From Acetobacteraceae bacterium (lineage in GTDB: Bacteria; Pseudomonadota; Alphaproteobacteria; Acetobacterales; Acetobacteraceae): a stretch of DNA of 48,380 bases. Positions 8,632 to 17,332 of this stretch are shown in pieces (position 1 is the first letter of the stretch; every line of letters begins with the position of its first letter). A program made the translations under genes and the position numbers. Location of the stretch: the NCBI GenBank assembly GCA_027353465.1, contig DAIEHR010000202.1:1-48380 (forward strand). Reading direction: 5' to 3'. Below the pieces are notes generated by a model. That model had not been told where the DNA came from, made no database searches, and worked only from the letters and a program-made list of their open reading frames with translations.

Positions 8632-9597
8632 CTAGTCGCGCCCCTCAAACTCCGCCAGCATCTGCGCAAAATACGCGGCTGTCCTGCCCAGACCGGCGTC
8701 CAGCTCGACCGTTGGTTGCCATCCCAGCACATTCCTGGCCAGTTCGATGTTGGGACAACGCTGCAGCGGGTCATCCTGCGGCAGGGGGCGATGTACTATG
8801 CGCGACGACGATCCGGTTATGCGGATTACCCGTTCGGCCAATTCGCGAACCGGAATTTCGTGCGGATTGCCGATGTTAATGGGGCCAGTGATGTCGGGGC
8901 CGGTGGCCATCAAGCGGATAAAGCCCTCGATCAGGTCATCCACGAAGCAGAATGCTCGTGTCTGGCTGCCGTCGCCGTATAAGGTGATGTCCTCGTTTCG
9001 TAGCGCCTGGACGATGAAGTTGGACACCACCCGGCCATCGTTCGGATGCATCCGTGGTCCATAGGTGTTGAAGATACGCACCACTTTGATCTGGGTATGG
9101 TGCTGTCGGTGATAGTCGAAGAACAGCGTTTCGGCGCAACGTTTGCCTTCGTCGTAGCAGGCCCGGGGACCCAGAGGGTTGACGTTGCCGCGATACTCCT
9201 CGGTCTGTGGGTGGACAGTCGGGTCGCCATAGACCTCGCTAGTGGAGGCCTGCAAAATCTTGGCGCCAATGCGCTTGGCTAAGCCCAGCATATTGATCGC
9301 GCCGATGACACTGGTCTTGGTAGTCTGCACCGGATCGAATTGATAATGTACCGGAGATGCTGGACAGGCCAGATTGTATATCTGATCCACTTCGACATAC
9401 AGAGGGAAAGTCACGTCGTGGCGCATAGCCTCGAAGTGCGAATTGCCCAGCAGATGCGCGATGTTTTCCTTGCGACCCGTGAAATAGTTGTCAACGCACA
9501 GGACATCGTTGCCCTCCGCCAGCAGACGCTCACATAGGTGGGAACCCAGAAAGCCAGCCCCGCCGGTAACGAGGATACGCGTGCGTGTCAGGGCCAT
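8632..9597 (-). CDS. UDP-glucuronate decarboxylase-type NAD-dependent SDR (UXS)
   Basis: A 321-residue extended SDR. The Rossmann motif GGAGFLG is at residues 12-18. The catalytic Thr/Ser is in [10 protein letters not shown] (117-126), with Tyr148 and Lys152 in YDEGK. The segment [20 protein letters not shown] and the following [17 protein letters not shown] are very characteristic of UDP-glucuronate decarboxylase (UDP-xylose synthase), which makes UDP-xylose from UDP-glucuronate with transient NAD reduction. The start at 9597 is chosen because GGAGG lies 9 nt upstream. It heads the minus-strand polysaccharide operon, so the glycan may contain xylose or a derived pentose. No UDP-glucose dehydrogenase is in the window, but galU (28.3 kb) makes its substrate. 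A dTDP-glucose dehydratase is less likely. Confidence 0.88.
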   Translation of the reverse strand: MALTRTRILVTGGAGFLGSHLCERLLAEGNDVLCVDNYFTGRKENIAHLLGNSHFEAMRHDVTFPLYVEVDQIYNLACPASPVHYQFDPVQTTKTSVIGAINMLGLAKRIGAKILQASTSEVYGDPTVHPQTEEYRGNVNPLGPRACYDEGKRCAETLFFDYHRQHHTQIKVVRIFNTYGPRMHPNDGRVVSNFIVQALRNEDITLYGDGSQTRAFCFVDDLIEGFIRLMATGPDITGPINIGNPHEIPVRELAERVIRITGSSSRIVHRPLPQDDPLQRCPNIELARNVLGWQPTVELDAGLGRTAAYFAQMLAEFEGRD

Positions 9598-9819
9598 ACA
9601 GGACTGCCTCCAAAATAGAAGTTTTTTAGATGCGTTGATTTCAAATGCCAACTGAATTGTAGGTTTAACCGACCGCGGCGACATCTGCCGATAATCGCGA
9701 GTGTATCCCGTTTTGGATTCAGGTATTAGCCCCGCGGCACAAAGCGGGTTCCTGAGTTCGATGAGACGCTCTTCCAATTGCGCAACGGAGCCGGAATTCC
9801 CGGAATGGAGCGTCCACCC

Positions 9820-11334
9820 ATGAATCAGGCCGAGACGGCCGAACCGTCGATATCCCAGCGTGCCGCGAGGGGCGCCGGTTGGATCATCGCCTGGCGCCTC
9901 GCCACACGGAATATTGGCCTGCTAAGTACACTGGTCCTGGTGCGCCTTCTGCAGCCTTCGGATTTCGGCCTGGTGGCACTGGCTACCGGATTCATCAGTT
10001 CGGTCGATGCCCTTTCGGCAATCGGGGTGCAGGATGCACTGGTGCGAACGCCGAAATTGAGCCGGGCCCTTTACGACACGGGGTTTGGCCTCAGCGTATT
10101 GCGCGGACTCCTTACGGCGTCGCTGATCGCCACTATTGCCTGGCCTGTTGCCCATTTCTTCAACGACCCCCGATTAACAGTCGTTATGCTGGCGCTGTCC
10201 GCCGGCACTTTAATCAGCGCGTTCGAGAATATCGGCATTGTCGATTTCCGCCGCGAGCTCGCATTCCGCAAGGAATTCGACATGCAGCTATGGTCAAGGG
10301 TGATCGGGACGATCGCCACCATCACCGTCGCCGCGATCTGGCGCACCTATTGGGCGCTGGTGGCCGGCATCCTGGTCTATCGGGTGGTGCGGTTGGCACA
10401 AAGCTATCTGATGTCCGCCTACAGACCGCAATTCAGTGTTAGCGCATGGCGGCAAATTATCGGGTTCTCACTTTGGACCTGGGCCCAAACGATGCTCTAT
10501 CAGGCCCGCGACCGCACCGACGGGATCGTTATCGGTCGCTTGCTCGGCACCGGCCAGGTCGGCGAGTTTTCTGTAGGAATGGAACTCGGCTCACTGCCGA
10601 CTACCGAACTGGTCGAGCCATTGGGGCGCGCCCTGTTTTCCAGCTTTGCCTCCCTCCATAACTCGGCCGCCGATTTAGGAGGCCTGTTTTTGGGGGCCGT
10701 TGGGCTAGGATTGATGGTCATCTTGCCGGCCGGTGTCGGTATCTCCATGGTGGCCGATCCGATGGTCCGCCTGTCCCTCGGGGAACATTGGCTTGCCGCG
10801 GTACCGGTTGTGGAGATCATGGCAATCGGGGGAATCGCCGGGATTTTCACCCAAACCTGCTCTAATCTCCTGAACGCGGTGGGTCGGCCGCATGTCAATT
10901 TTTATGTCGGCGCGATATCGACGGTGGCAAAGCTGGGGGCGTTGCTGCTGTTGATTCCTTTCTTTGGGCTCGCCGGTGCGGCGGGAGCTGTGTTGCTTTC
11001 CTGCTACGGCGACTTGGTCATGCTGCTTTGGATGACCCTGCCACGAATTCAGGTTTCAATTTGGCAACTGGCGGAAATCTCGGTCAGGCCGATGATCGCA
11101 ACGGTCGTCATGGTCATTGTGTTGCGCCTGTTAGGCATGGCCTGGACACAAAGCGTGGGCACCAGTGTCGGGGATTACGCCTGGGATGCAGCGGTTCGCT
11201 CCGCGAGCGGGGCTGGTTGTTATTCCCTCGTGTTACTGGCTGCGTGGCTAGCCAGCGGCCGACCCGATGGGGCGGAGCAGCATGTACTGCGGGTGCTAAG
11301 CAGCCTGTGGAAGGGCCGACGTCGCTGGGTGTAG
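9820..11334 (+). CDS. Polysaccharide flippase/exporter, Wzx-like (MOP superfamily)
   Basis: A 504-residue polytopic membrane protein with roughly 12-14 hydrophobic segments along its length. It resembles PST/Wzx-type lipid-linked oligosaccharide flippases (the family also called polysaccharide biosynthesis protein or LPS biosynthesis translocase). The N-terminal pattern [31 protein letters not shown], with the following [10 protein letters not shown], is characteristic of these transporters. It would move the undecaprenyl-linked repeat unit across the inner membrane. ATG 9820 is favoured over the upstream ATG 9805 and the TTG at 9778, because TGGAG sits 9 nt before it. It is transcribed divergently from the UXS-GT operon. 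No Wzy polymerase or Wza/Wzc export system is visible nearby. Confidence 0.87.
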   Translation: MNQAETAEPSISQRAARGAGWIIAWRLATRNIGLLSTLVLVRLLQPSDFGLVALATGFISSVDALSAIGVQDALVRTPKLSRALYDTGFGLSVLRGLLTASLIATIAWPVAHFFNDPRLTVVMLALSAGTLISAFENIGIVDFRRELAFRKEFDMQLWSRVIGTIATITVAAIWRTYWALVAGILVYRVVRLAQSYLMSAYRPQFSVSAWRQIIGFSLWTWAQTMLYQARDRTDGIVIGRLLGTGQVGEFSVGMELGSLPTTELVEPLGRALFSSFASLHNSAADLGGLFLGAVGLGLMVILPAGVGISMVADPMVRLSLGEHWLAAVPVVEIMAIGGIAGIFTQTCSNLLNAVGRPHVNFYVGAISTVAKLGALLLLIPFFGLAGAAGAVLLSCYGDLVMLLWMTLPRIQVSIWQLAEISVRPMIATVVMVIVLRLLGMAWTQSVGTSVGDYAWDAAVRSASGAGCYSLVLLAAWLASGRPDGAEQHVLRVLSSLWKGRRRWV

Positions 11335-11365
11335 CTACGTCCCCTCCTCTGAGAGAGAATTCTCG

Positions 11366-12358
11366 CTAGAACCGGAAAGAGAGCGCGGCGGAACCGAACT
11401 GGTGCAGGCCGCCGGACTGTCCATTAAATTCCTGGGTCTGGGCGACATAGGCGAAGGTCAGGCGCATGCCATATGCCATGACCGCGAAGCCGCCCTGCAT
11501 TTCCGCGACATCCCAGACTGTGGAAACATGCGGGCCGCCGCGAAATGGGTTTGACTGCAATAGCATGTCGTAGCCGACAGCTTGGCCGTCAACGCCGGCG
11601 AACACGTACCAGGCGAAGGGGCGGGTCGGGGTGAAGACGTCGCCGCCGCTAAGACCGGGGCGAATCCGGGGCACGCCGAAGTCAGACGTCAGGCCCTGGC
11701 CGAAACGGAAGGTGACGCCGGTTTGGATGTAATCCCTCAGATCGCCCAGGCCGATGGTGAGCGACGGCAGTGCGTCGGTTTCAATCCCCCCAACCGTCCC
11801 GGTGGCTATACGCCATGTCCGCTCGTGCAGCAGCTCCACCGCGGGCGTGTTGTCGATCTGGCTGCCCCAGCCGTTGGTGTGGGCTTGGCCGATGATATTG
11901 TGGAAGCCGTTCTGTACCCCTTCCGCGCCGGCAGCCGGGCCGACGACTCCAAGGCTGAGAGACAATACGCTTCTGGTGTCCTCGCCATCGCTCATCAGCG
12001 AGAGGTTGCCCAGCAATACGCCGGCGTAGGGCCGATCAAATGGGCTGGGCACCGAGGCCTGTGTGCCCATTGGCGTGTAGATTTGCTGCGACAAGCTAAA
12101 CCCAACGCGTTGCTGGCCGCCGTCCCATAGCGCCCGACCGAGGTTGGAGAGAACATCCGGCACCTCGCCGGTTGGCGATACCCAGCCCAGGTTCAAGCCG
12201 TTCACATATTGCCGGTCGGTAGGTTTGCCGGCGGAGATGGAAGCGTTTTCGCCCTGGATCGTCCAAATGCTGGAAGGATCTGCGATCGGCTGTGCTTGCG
12301 CCGCGATGGATTGGATCGCAAGGGCGACGGCAAGAGTGGCTACTGAGCGGACATTCAT
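11366..12358 (-). CDS. LpxR-like lipid A 3'-O-deacylase family outer-membrane protein
   Basis: About 330 residues, starting with a signal peptide (MNVRSVATLAVALAIQSIAA, then QAQ). The rest fits the LpxR/DUF2219 outer-membrane beta-barrel family: TDRQYVNGLNLGW, IYTPMG, DRPYAGVLLGNL, VGPAAGAEGVQNGFHNIIG and GWGSQIDNTPA, ending in an aromatic residue (ALSFRF) as barrels do. LpxR in Salmonella removes the 3'-acyloxyacyl chain of lipid A using Ca2+ and a catalytic His; the His of the FHNIIG region is present here. The N-terminal ENDS-type calcium motif reads ENAS, so activity is not certain. An upstream in-frame ATG at 12418 would add 20 residues; neither start has a clear Shine-Dalgarno. It is convergent with the flippase. 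Confidence 0.8.
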   Translation of the reverse strand: MNVRSVATLAVALAIQSIAAQAQPIADPSSIWTIQGENASISAGKPTDRQYVNGLNLGWVSPTGEVPDVLSNLGRALWDGGQQRVGFSLSQQIYTPMGTQASVPSPFDRPYAGVLLGNLSLMSDGEDTRSVLSLSLGVVGPAAGAEGVQNGFHNIIGQAHTNGWGSQIDNTPAVELLHERTWRIATGTVGGIETDALPSLTIGLGDLRDYIQTGVTFRFGQGLTSDFGVPRIRPGLSGGDVFTPTRPFAWYVFAGVDGQAVGYDMLLQSNPFRGGPHVSTVWDVAEMQGGFAVMAYGMRLTFAYVAQTQEFNGQSGGLHQFGSAALSFRF

Positions 12359-12472
12359 AAATCTGCGGCTTTGGGCAAGAGAGACGCTGGGAAACCAAGA
12401 CATGATGGAGAATGTCATCCTTCGTCAACACTTGAGATAGAATCGATGAACAGGTAAAGGTTGGCGGCAGCG

Positions 12473-12562
12473 GGATGGGTGGCCGAGCGGTTTAAGGCAG
12501 CGGTCTTGAAAACCGCCGTGCGTGTAAGCGCACCGTGAGTTCGAATCTCACCCCATCCGCCA
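12473..12562 (+). tRNA. tRNA-Ser (anticodon UGA)
   Basis: A 90-nt class II tRNA. The acceptor arms are GGATGGG (12473-12479) and CCCATCC (12552-12558), followed by discriminator G and encoded CCA at 12560-12562. The anticodon stem GCGGT/ACCGC encloses loop CTTGAAA, with anticodon TGA at 12507-12509. A long variable arm (about GTGCG-TGTAAG-CGCAC) and the T-arm with GTTCGAATC complete the fold. The D-arm reads TGGCCGAGCGGTT. The long variable arm and the discriminator G support serine. It decodes UCA (and other UCN by wobble). Confidence 0.96.
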
Positions 12563-12570
12563 TCCAGCGA

Positions 12571-12600
12571 GTTAATGTGTTGTATTAACGGGTGTTATTT
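12571..12600 (+). terminator. Weak hairpin with T run after tRNA-Ser
   Basis: GTTAAT (12571-12576) and ATTAAC (12584-12589) form a 6-bp AT-rich stem with a 7-nt loop. It starts 8 nt after the tRNA CCA and is followed by GGGTGTTATTTTT. Its position and the T run suggest a 3' end for the tRNA transcript, though the stem is weak. Confidence 0.4.
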
Positions 12601-12668
12601 TTGACGCGGTGGGGTCCCCTATCAATCCCTCGTCCAATTTTGGCGCAGATGGTGTACGCGGCTAAGGG

Positions 12669-12701
12669 CTCAACAATTTCGCTTGAGTTCCGGTTGTTGA
12701 G
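12669..12701. repeat. Inverted repeat between tRNA-Ser and the tartrate dehydrogenase-type gene
   Basis: Perfect 8-nt arms CTCAACAA (12669-12676) and TTGTTGAG (12694-12701), separated by 17 nt. They lie in a gene-free stretch (12563-12804). It could be an operator-like site or chance; no adjacent promoter was identified. Confidence 0.3.
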
Positions 12702-12762
12702 TCGCCGCGCCTAGACGGGGTCATTCCCGGTCATCCATATGGATAATCCCGAGAGCAAAACG

Positions 12763-12785
12763 CCCTGGCATGATCGACACCAGGG
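12763..12785 (-). terminator. Probable terminator of the tartrate dehydrogenase-type gene
   Basis: On the minus strand, CCCTGG and CCAGGG (12780-12785 and 12763-12768) form a 6-bp stem with an 11-nt loop. It is followed by CGTTTTGC, 20 nt after the stop codon. The short T run supports intrinsic termination. Confidence 0.5.
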
Positions 12786-12804
12786 GCTCTGCCGCGAACG
12801 AGCG

Positions 12805-13875
12805 TTACCCGGCCGCCACAAGCTGGGCAATCGCGGTGCCGACGTCGGCGGTCCCCGCCTGCCCGCCCATATCCCGGGTCTTGGGGCCGCTTTCGCGCAG
12901 CAGCGTCTCGATCGAGTTAACGATCGCCTTGCCGGCGTCCGCCTCGCCCAGATGCTCCAGCATCAGTGCCGCCGACCAGATCTGTCCGATCGGGTTGCAG
13001 ATGAATTTGCCCGCGATATCAGGCGCGGAGCCATGCACAGGCTCGAACATCGAGGGGAACTTGCGCTCCGGATTGATGTTCGCGCTGGCGGCGATGCCGA
13101 TCGAGCCCGCGACTGCTGGCCCCAGGTCGGACAGGATGTCGCCGAACAAGTTGGAGCCGACGACCACGTCGAACCAATCGGGGTGCTGCACGAAATGCGC
13201 GCACAGGATGTCGATGTGGTACTGATCGGTGCGGATGTCAGGATACTGCCCCGCCATCGCGGCGAAGCGCTCGTCCCAGTACGGCATGGTATGAATGATG
13301 CCGTTCGATTTGGTTGCCGAGGTCACATGCTTTTTGGGGCGGGTCATCCCCAGCTCGAACGCATACTTCAAAATGCGGTCCACGCCCTGGCGGGTAAATA
13401 CGCTTTGCTGCGAAACGAATTCCCGGTCCGTGCCGGGGAACATCCGGCCTCCGACCGACGAGTATTCGCCCTCGGTGTTTTCGCGCACCACGTAAAAGTC
13501 GATATCCGCCTCGGTTCGGCCGGCCAGCGGGGTTTTCACGCCGGGCAGCAATTTGCACGGCCGCACGTTGGCATACTGGTCGAAGCCCCGGCGGATGGGG
13601 ATCAGCAGGCCCCACAACGACACATGGTCGGGAACGCCCGGCCAGCCTACGGCACCCAGCAGGATCGAGTCGGACTTCGCCAACTGGTCCAGCCCATCCT
13701 CCGGCATCATCATCCCGGTGTCTTTGTAGGTTTCGCAGGACCAGTCGTAATGGGTCAGGTTCAGGTCGAACCCGAAACGGCGCGCGGCGGCGTCCAGGAC
13801 TTTCAGGGATTCGGGCACGGTTTCCTTGCCGATCCCGTCACCGGGAAGAACCGCGATGTTGTGCGTGCGCGTCAT
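12805..13875 (-). CDS. Tartrate dehydrogenase/decarboxylase-type beta-decarboxylating dehydrogenase
   Basis: A 356-residue member of the isocitrate/isopropylmalate dehydrogenase family. It opens with NIAVLPGDGIGKE and carries the substrate-loop Arg region NVRPCKLLPGVKTPL, VVRENTEGEYSSVGGRMF, a Lys in HVTSATKSNG, and the metal-binding Asp cluster in GSNLFGDILSDLGP. MFEPVHGSAPDIAGK follows and forms part of the NAD site. Among the subfamilies, the WGLLIPIRRGFDQYANVRP stretch and the overall length match tartrate dehydrogenase/D-malate dehydrogenase, which oxidises and decarboxylates L-tartrate or D-malate with NAD, better than LeuB or Icd. The start at 13875 matches the family N-terminus; upstream in-frame ATGs add a non-conserved tail. 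It is divergent from lutB. D-malate is an alternative substrate. Confidence 0.85.
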   Translation of the reverse strand: MTRTHNIAVLPGDGIGKETVPESLKVLDAAARRFGFDLNLTHYDWSCETYKDTGMMMPEDGLDQLAKSDSILLGAVGWPGVPDHVSLWGLLIPIRRGFDQYANVRPCKLLPGVKTPLAGRTEADIDFYVVRENTEGEYSSVGGRMFPGTDREFVSQQSVFTRQGVDRILKYAFELGMTRPKKHVTSATKSNGIIHTMPYWDERFAAMAGQYPDIRTDQYHIDILCAHFVQHPDWFDVVVGSNLFGDILSDLGPAVAGSIGIAASANINPERKFPSMFEPVHGSAPDIAGKFICNPIGQIWSAALMLEHLGEADAGKAIVNSIETLLRESGPKTRDMGGQAGTADVGTAIAQLVAAG

Positions 13876-13994
13876 GGGCTTGTTTCCCGGGGCAATGTTC
13901 CAGGCAGGGATAACGCCGCCGGCGCCGAACGCCAAGCCCATGGCGCGCGGGCGCACCACGGTTTATCCTCGGCCAAGCCTGAACGAGAACCGCC

Positions 13995-15428
13995 ATGCAC
14001 ATCGCGACTTCCCCCGCCTTCAAGGACAACGCCCATGCGGCGCTGGCGAATGCCGGCCTGCAGAAAGCCCTCGCGCGCAGCGGCCCGAGCTTCATTGCCC
14101 GGCGGGCGGCGGCGGTCGCCGGGCTGCCGGAGTTCGAAACGCTGCGCGATACCGCGCGGGACATCAAGAACCACGCGCTGGCGAACCTGGATTTCTACCT
14201 GGAGGCCTATGAGGCCAAGGTCCTGGAATCCGGCGGCAAGGTGCATTGGTGCGCCGACGCCGCGGAAGCCCGGCAGGCCGTCCTGGCGATTTGTCGGGCG
14301 GCGGGCGCCAAGACGGTCACCAAGGGCAAGTCGATGATTGGCGAGGAAATCGCTATCAACGACCATCTGGAACAGCACGGCATCACCCCGGTCGAGACCG
14401 ATCTGGGCGAATACATCATCCAGCTGAGACATGAATTGCCGAGCCACATCATCGCGCCGGCGTTTCACCTGAACCTGGAAGATTGGGAGGATACGTTCCG
14501 CAAGGCGCATACCGACCTGCCCGCCGACCGCCAGTTCACCGAACGGCGCGATGTACTGATCGAGGCCAGAACCAAATTGCGGTCGAAGTTCCTGGCCGCA
14601 GATGTGGGGATTACCGGCGCCAACTTCCTGATCGCCGAGACCGGCAGCAGCGTGATCGTCACCAACGAGGGCAACGGCGATCTGACCCAGACCCTGCCGC
14701 GCGTCCACATCGTGCTGGCCAGTATCGAAAAATGCGTGCCGACGCTGGAGGATGCAACGTCATTGCTGCGGGTGCTGGCCCGTTCGGCGACGGGGCAGGA
14801 TTTCTCGGTTTATACCACGTTCTCCACGGGCGTCCGCCGCTCGGGGGACCTGGACGGGCCGGAGGAATACCATGTCGTGCTGATCGACAACGGGCGGTCG
14901 GCGATGCTGGGAACGGATTTCCAGGAGATGCTGCGGTGTATCCGCTGCGCGGCGTGCATGAACCATTGTCCGGTCTATGGCGCGGTCGGCGGGCATGCGT
15001 ATGGGTGGGTGTATCCTGGCCCGATGGGTTCGGTGCTAACCCCGGGGCTGATCGGGGTGGATAAGGCGGGACACCTGCCGAACGCATCCACGTTCTGCGG
15101 CAAATGCGAGAGCGTCTGCCCGGTGAAAATTCCGTTGCCCAAGCTGATGCGGCACTGGCGCGAACGGGAGTTCGAGCGGCATCTAAGTCCGGGCGGACAG
15201 CGGACGAATCTAGCGATTTGGGCGTTTTTTGCGCGCCGGCCGGGTCTGTATCGGTTGGCGACGCGGGCGGCGGCATTTGGGATGGGGCTGTTGGGCCGCA
15301 AGAAGGGCCGGTTCGCTAAAATGCCGATGGCCGGCGGCTGGACGGGCGGGCGAGATCTGCCGGTGCCCGAGGGCGATACGTTCTTCCAACGCTACGCGAA
15401 GGCTCAACGCGCGGGCATCGGCGCATGA
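13995..15428 (+). CDS. lutB: Lactate utilization iron-sulfur protein LutB (LldF-type)
   Basis: A 477-residue protein with an N-terminal LUD domain (about residues 60-290; TVTKGKSMIGEEIAIN, GITGANFLIAETGS) and a C-terminal ferredoxin-like part with two cysteine clusters. C315, C318, C321 and C325 lie in CIRCAACMNHCP; C368, C371 and C375 lie in CGKCESVCP. The short motif VYPGPMGSVLTPG between them is typical of LutB/YkgF. In the Lut complex it passes electrons from L-lactate oxidation to pyruvate. Its stop overlaps the lutC start (ATGA), so the two are translationally coupled. The LutA (CCG-domain) subunit is not in the window. The start has only a weak upstream purine stretch. Confidence 0.92.
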   Translation: MHIATSPAFKDNAHAALANAGLQKALARSGPSFIARRAAAVAGLPEFETLRDTARDIKNHALANLDFYLEAYEAKVLESGGKVHWCADAAEARQAVLAICRAAGAKTVTKGKSMIGEEIAINDHLEQHGITPVETDLGEYIIQLRHELPSHIIAPAFHLNLEDWEDTFRKAHTDLPADRQFTERRDVLIEARTKLRSKFLAADVGITGANFLIAETGSSVIVTNEGNGDLTQTLPRVHIVLASIEKCVPTLEDATSLLRVLARSATGQDFSVYTTFSTGVRRSGDLDGPEEYHVVLIDNGRSAMLGTDFQEMLRCIRCAACMNHCPVYGAVGGHAYGWVYPGPMGSVLTPGLIGVDKAGHLPNASTFCGKCESVCPVKIPLPKLMRHWREREFERHLSPGGQRTNLAIWAFFARRPGLYRLATRAAAFGMGLLGRKKGRFAKMPMAGGWTGGRDLPVPEGDTFFQRYAKAQRAGIGA

Positions 15429-16096
15429 GCAAGGAGTCGATCCTGACCGCCATCCGGCGGGGGCTGAAACGGGGACCATTACCCGGGGATCAGGCCGCCA
15501 TGCTGCGGGGGCGTCTGGCCCAGCATCCTCGCCAGCTGATTCCGGCCAGGTCCAGGTTGGCGCATGCCGAACAGGTGGCGTTGTTCGTACGGAATGTGGA
15601 GAAGGAGTTCGGGTCGGTGGCCCGTGTCGCCGAATTGGCGTCGGTGCCGGGTGCGGTGGCGGACTACCTGGGGGCACAGAATTTGCCAAGCCGAGCGGTC
15701 ATGGCGCCGCATCCAGAGTTGCGGGCGATTCCGTGGGCAGAACGGCCGCTGCTGGAAATTCGCGAAGGTCGGGCGGAGGGCTCGGACGCGGTCAGCATCC
15801 AGCACGGCTTCGCGGGGATCGCGGAGACGGGGACGCTGATGCTGCCATCGTCGCCGGAGCGGCCGGTGACCTTGAACCTGCTGGCGGACACCGAAATCGT
15901 GGTGCTGCGTGCGTCGGCGATTACCGGGGCTTACGAAGAAGGCTGGGACCGGGTGCGGACGGAGATCGGGGCGATGCCGCGGAATGTGATGTTTATCACC
16001 GGCCCGTCGCGATCCGCCGATATCGAGCAGACGCTGGAACTGGGCGCCCATGGGCCGCGGCGGCTGCATGTGGTGCTGGTGGACGATATGCAGTGA
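15425..16096 (+). CDS. lutC: Lactate utilization protein LutC (LUD domain)
   Basis: A 223-residue LUD-domain protein matching LutC/YkgG. The conserved late motif GFAGIAETGTLMLPSS (about residues 127-142) is the signature that LUD proteins share with LutB, and HVVLVDDM closes the protein. It works with LutB in the lactate-oxidising iron-sulfur complex; its own biochemistry is poorly defined in the family. It overlaps lutB by four bases. The C-terminal ITGPSRSADIEQTLELGAHGPRRLHV is well conserved in the family. A perfect hairpin follows. Confidence 0.9.
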   Translation: MSKESILTAIRRGLKRGPLPGDQAAMLRGRLAQHPRQLIPARSRLAHAEQVALFVRNVEKEFGSVARVAELASVPGAVADYLGAQNLPSRAVMAPHPELRAIPWAERPLLEIREGRAEGSDAVSIQHGFAGIAETGTLMLPSSPERPVTLNLLADTEIVVLRASAITGAYEEGWDRVRTEIGAMPRNVMFITGPSRSADIEQTLELGAHGPRRLHVVLVDDMQ

Positions 16097-16104
16097 TGGA
16101 CTGG

Positions 16105-16133
16105 CCGCGATGGCCGCGTTTGGGCCATCGCGG
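16105..16133. terminator. Bidirectional hairpin between lutC and pyrE
   Basis: Perfect 11-bp arms CCGCGATGGCC (16105-16115) and GGCCATCGCGG (16123-16133) with a 7-nt loop GCGTTTG. It lies between the stop codons of two convergent genes. There is no T run on either side, but the stem is very stable. Confidence 0.6.
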
Positions 16134-16150
16134 TGGGGACAGGGCGGTGT

Positions 16151-16888
16151 TCAGGCGTCGGTGCTGGCGGGCGGGGCTTCATCGGCCGACGCTCTGCCCC
16201 CGTGGGCGGCCGACCATTTGACCGGATTTTCCAGGAACCGGCGGACTTCCGAAAGCGCGGCCTCGGAGAAATAAGGACGGTCCTTACACGCCTCCAGCAC
16301 GTCCCACCATGTGCAGAGGCTATGCAGGGTGATGTCCATTCCGGCGAGGGTTTCGAACGCGCCTGGAAAGACGCCATAGAAGAAGACGACGAACGCGTGG
16401 TTCACGATGGCCCCGGCATCGCGGAGGGAGTTCGCGAACCGGATTTTCGATCCGCCGTCGGTAGTCAGATCTTCGACCAGCAGGGTGCGCTTGCCAACAG
16501 GGACATCGCCCTCGATCAGTGCGTTCACGCCGAAGCCTTTCGGCTTTTTGCGAACGTAGGACATGGGCGCGGCCATGCGGTCGGCGATCCAGGCGGCAAA
16601 CGGGATACCGGCGGTTTCGCCCCCCGCGACAGTCTCGATCGTCTCGTACCCGACATGGCGGTTGATCTTTTCCACCGCCAGATCGCAGATTTTAGCGCGC
16701 GCGTGCGGGAAGTAGATGATCCGGCGGCAGTCGATATAGACTGGCGACTTCCAGCCGGCGGTGAAGGTGTAAGGTTCCTCCGGCCGGAAATTGACCGCCT
16801 TGATTTCCAGCAGGATGCGCGCGGTCGTCAGCGCGGCGTCGCGGTCCCACTCGGTATCGGACGATGAGGAATGAGCGGGTTTGGCCAT
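16151..16888 (-). CDS. pyrE: Orotate phosphoribosyltransferase
   Basis: A 245-residue enzyme that joins orotate and PRPP to give orotidine 5'-phosphate in pyrimidine synthesis. It has FTAGWKSPVYIDCRRI near the N-terminus, ETAGIPFAAWIADR, the flexible-loop motif YVRKKPKGFG and the PRPP-binding motif LLVEDLTTDGGSK. At about 245 residues it is longer than the E. coli enzyme (about 213); the extra part is a C-terminal tail (SAAHGGRASADEAPPAS) and an N-terminal Ser-rich leader. Start 16888 is preferred because AAGGA lies about 10 nt upstream; a further ATG nine codons earlier is possible. It is convergent with lutC and not linked to other pyr genes here. Confidence 0.93.
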   Translation of the reverse strand: MAKPAHSSSSDTEWDRDAALTTARILLEIKAVNFRPEEPYTFTAGWKSPVYIDCRRIIYFPHARAKICDLAVEKINRHVGYETIETVAGGETAGIPFAAWIADRMAAPMSYVRKKPKGFGVNALIEGDVPVGKRTLLVEDLTTDGGSKIRFANSLRDAGAIVNHAFVVFFYGVFPGAFETLAGMDITLHSLCTWWDVLEACKDRPYFSEAALSEVRRFLENPVKWSAAHGGRASADEAPPASTDA

Positions 16889-17332
16889 CGGGCGCCGTCC
16901 TTTGTCGTAATGCACTGCCGCACTGATAGCGGATCACGGATGTGGGTAACAGCCCTTTCACCCGCTGCAATGGGTCGAATGCGGCCGCAATATCGGCGGT
17001 CCGCGTTATGGCATGGGTCTGCGACCTCCTGCTTCCATCGTGGTGATGGAGGCTGGTTCCACCGTTTCGTCGCGATTGTGGGCGCGGCGGGAGCGCGAGG
17101 AGGATGTGGAGCATAGTGACGATCCGCCCGGGCCGGGAGTTCCATGGGCGGGTCCTATGGCCGGGGGTGGGTTTCCGTTGTTAATCTTTCGCAGATGCCT
17201 GGATAGCTGTGCCATTTACGCCAGGCGAATGGCCGCCATGAAGTGTCCCGCTTTGCCGCCCAAGGTCTGACAGGCTAGCCAAACGCCACGGCTTCCGGCA
17301 GGTTAGGGAATGGAAATGTCACAAGCGAAGCA
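16889..17332. other. 444-bp intergenic region, pyrE/livH divergent
   Basis: Separates pyrE (-) from the Liv permease gene (+). Open frames here are short, lack clear ribosome sites and resemble no family I know. It presumably carries both promoters, but no convincing -35/-10 pair was found by eye. Confidence 0.5.

Noticed and set aside
12739-14337. 532-codon plus-strand open frame antisense to the tartrate dehydrogenase-type gene
   Set aside because: It lies opposite a gene with clear family motifs, has low-complexity R/G/H-rich composition and matches no family; it is a high-GC shadow frame.
15229-16221. 330-codon plus-strand frame overlapping lutB and lutC in another frame
   Set aside because: Gly/Arg-rich shadow; lutB and lutC explain the region with conserved motifs.
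17013-17270. 85-codon frame in the pyrE/livH gap
   Set aside because: No ribosome site, no recognisable motif and a composition like untranslated DNA.
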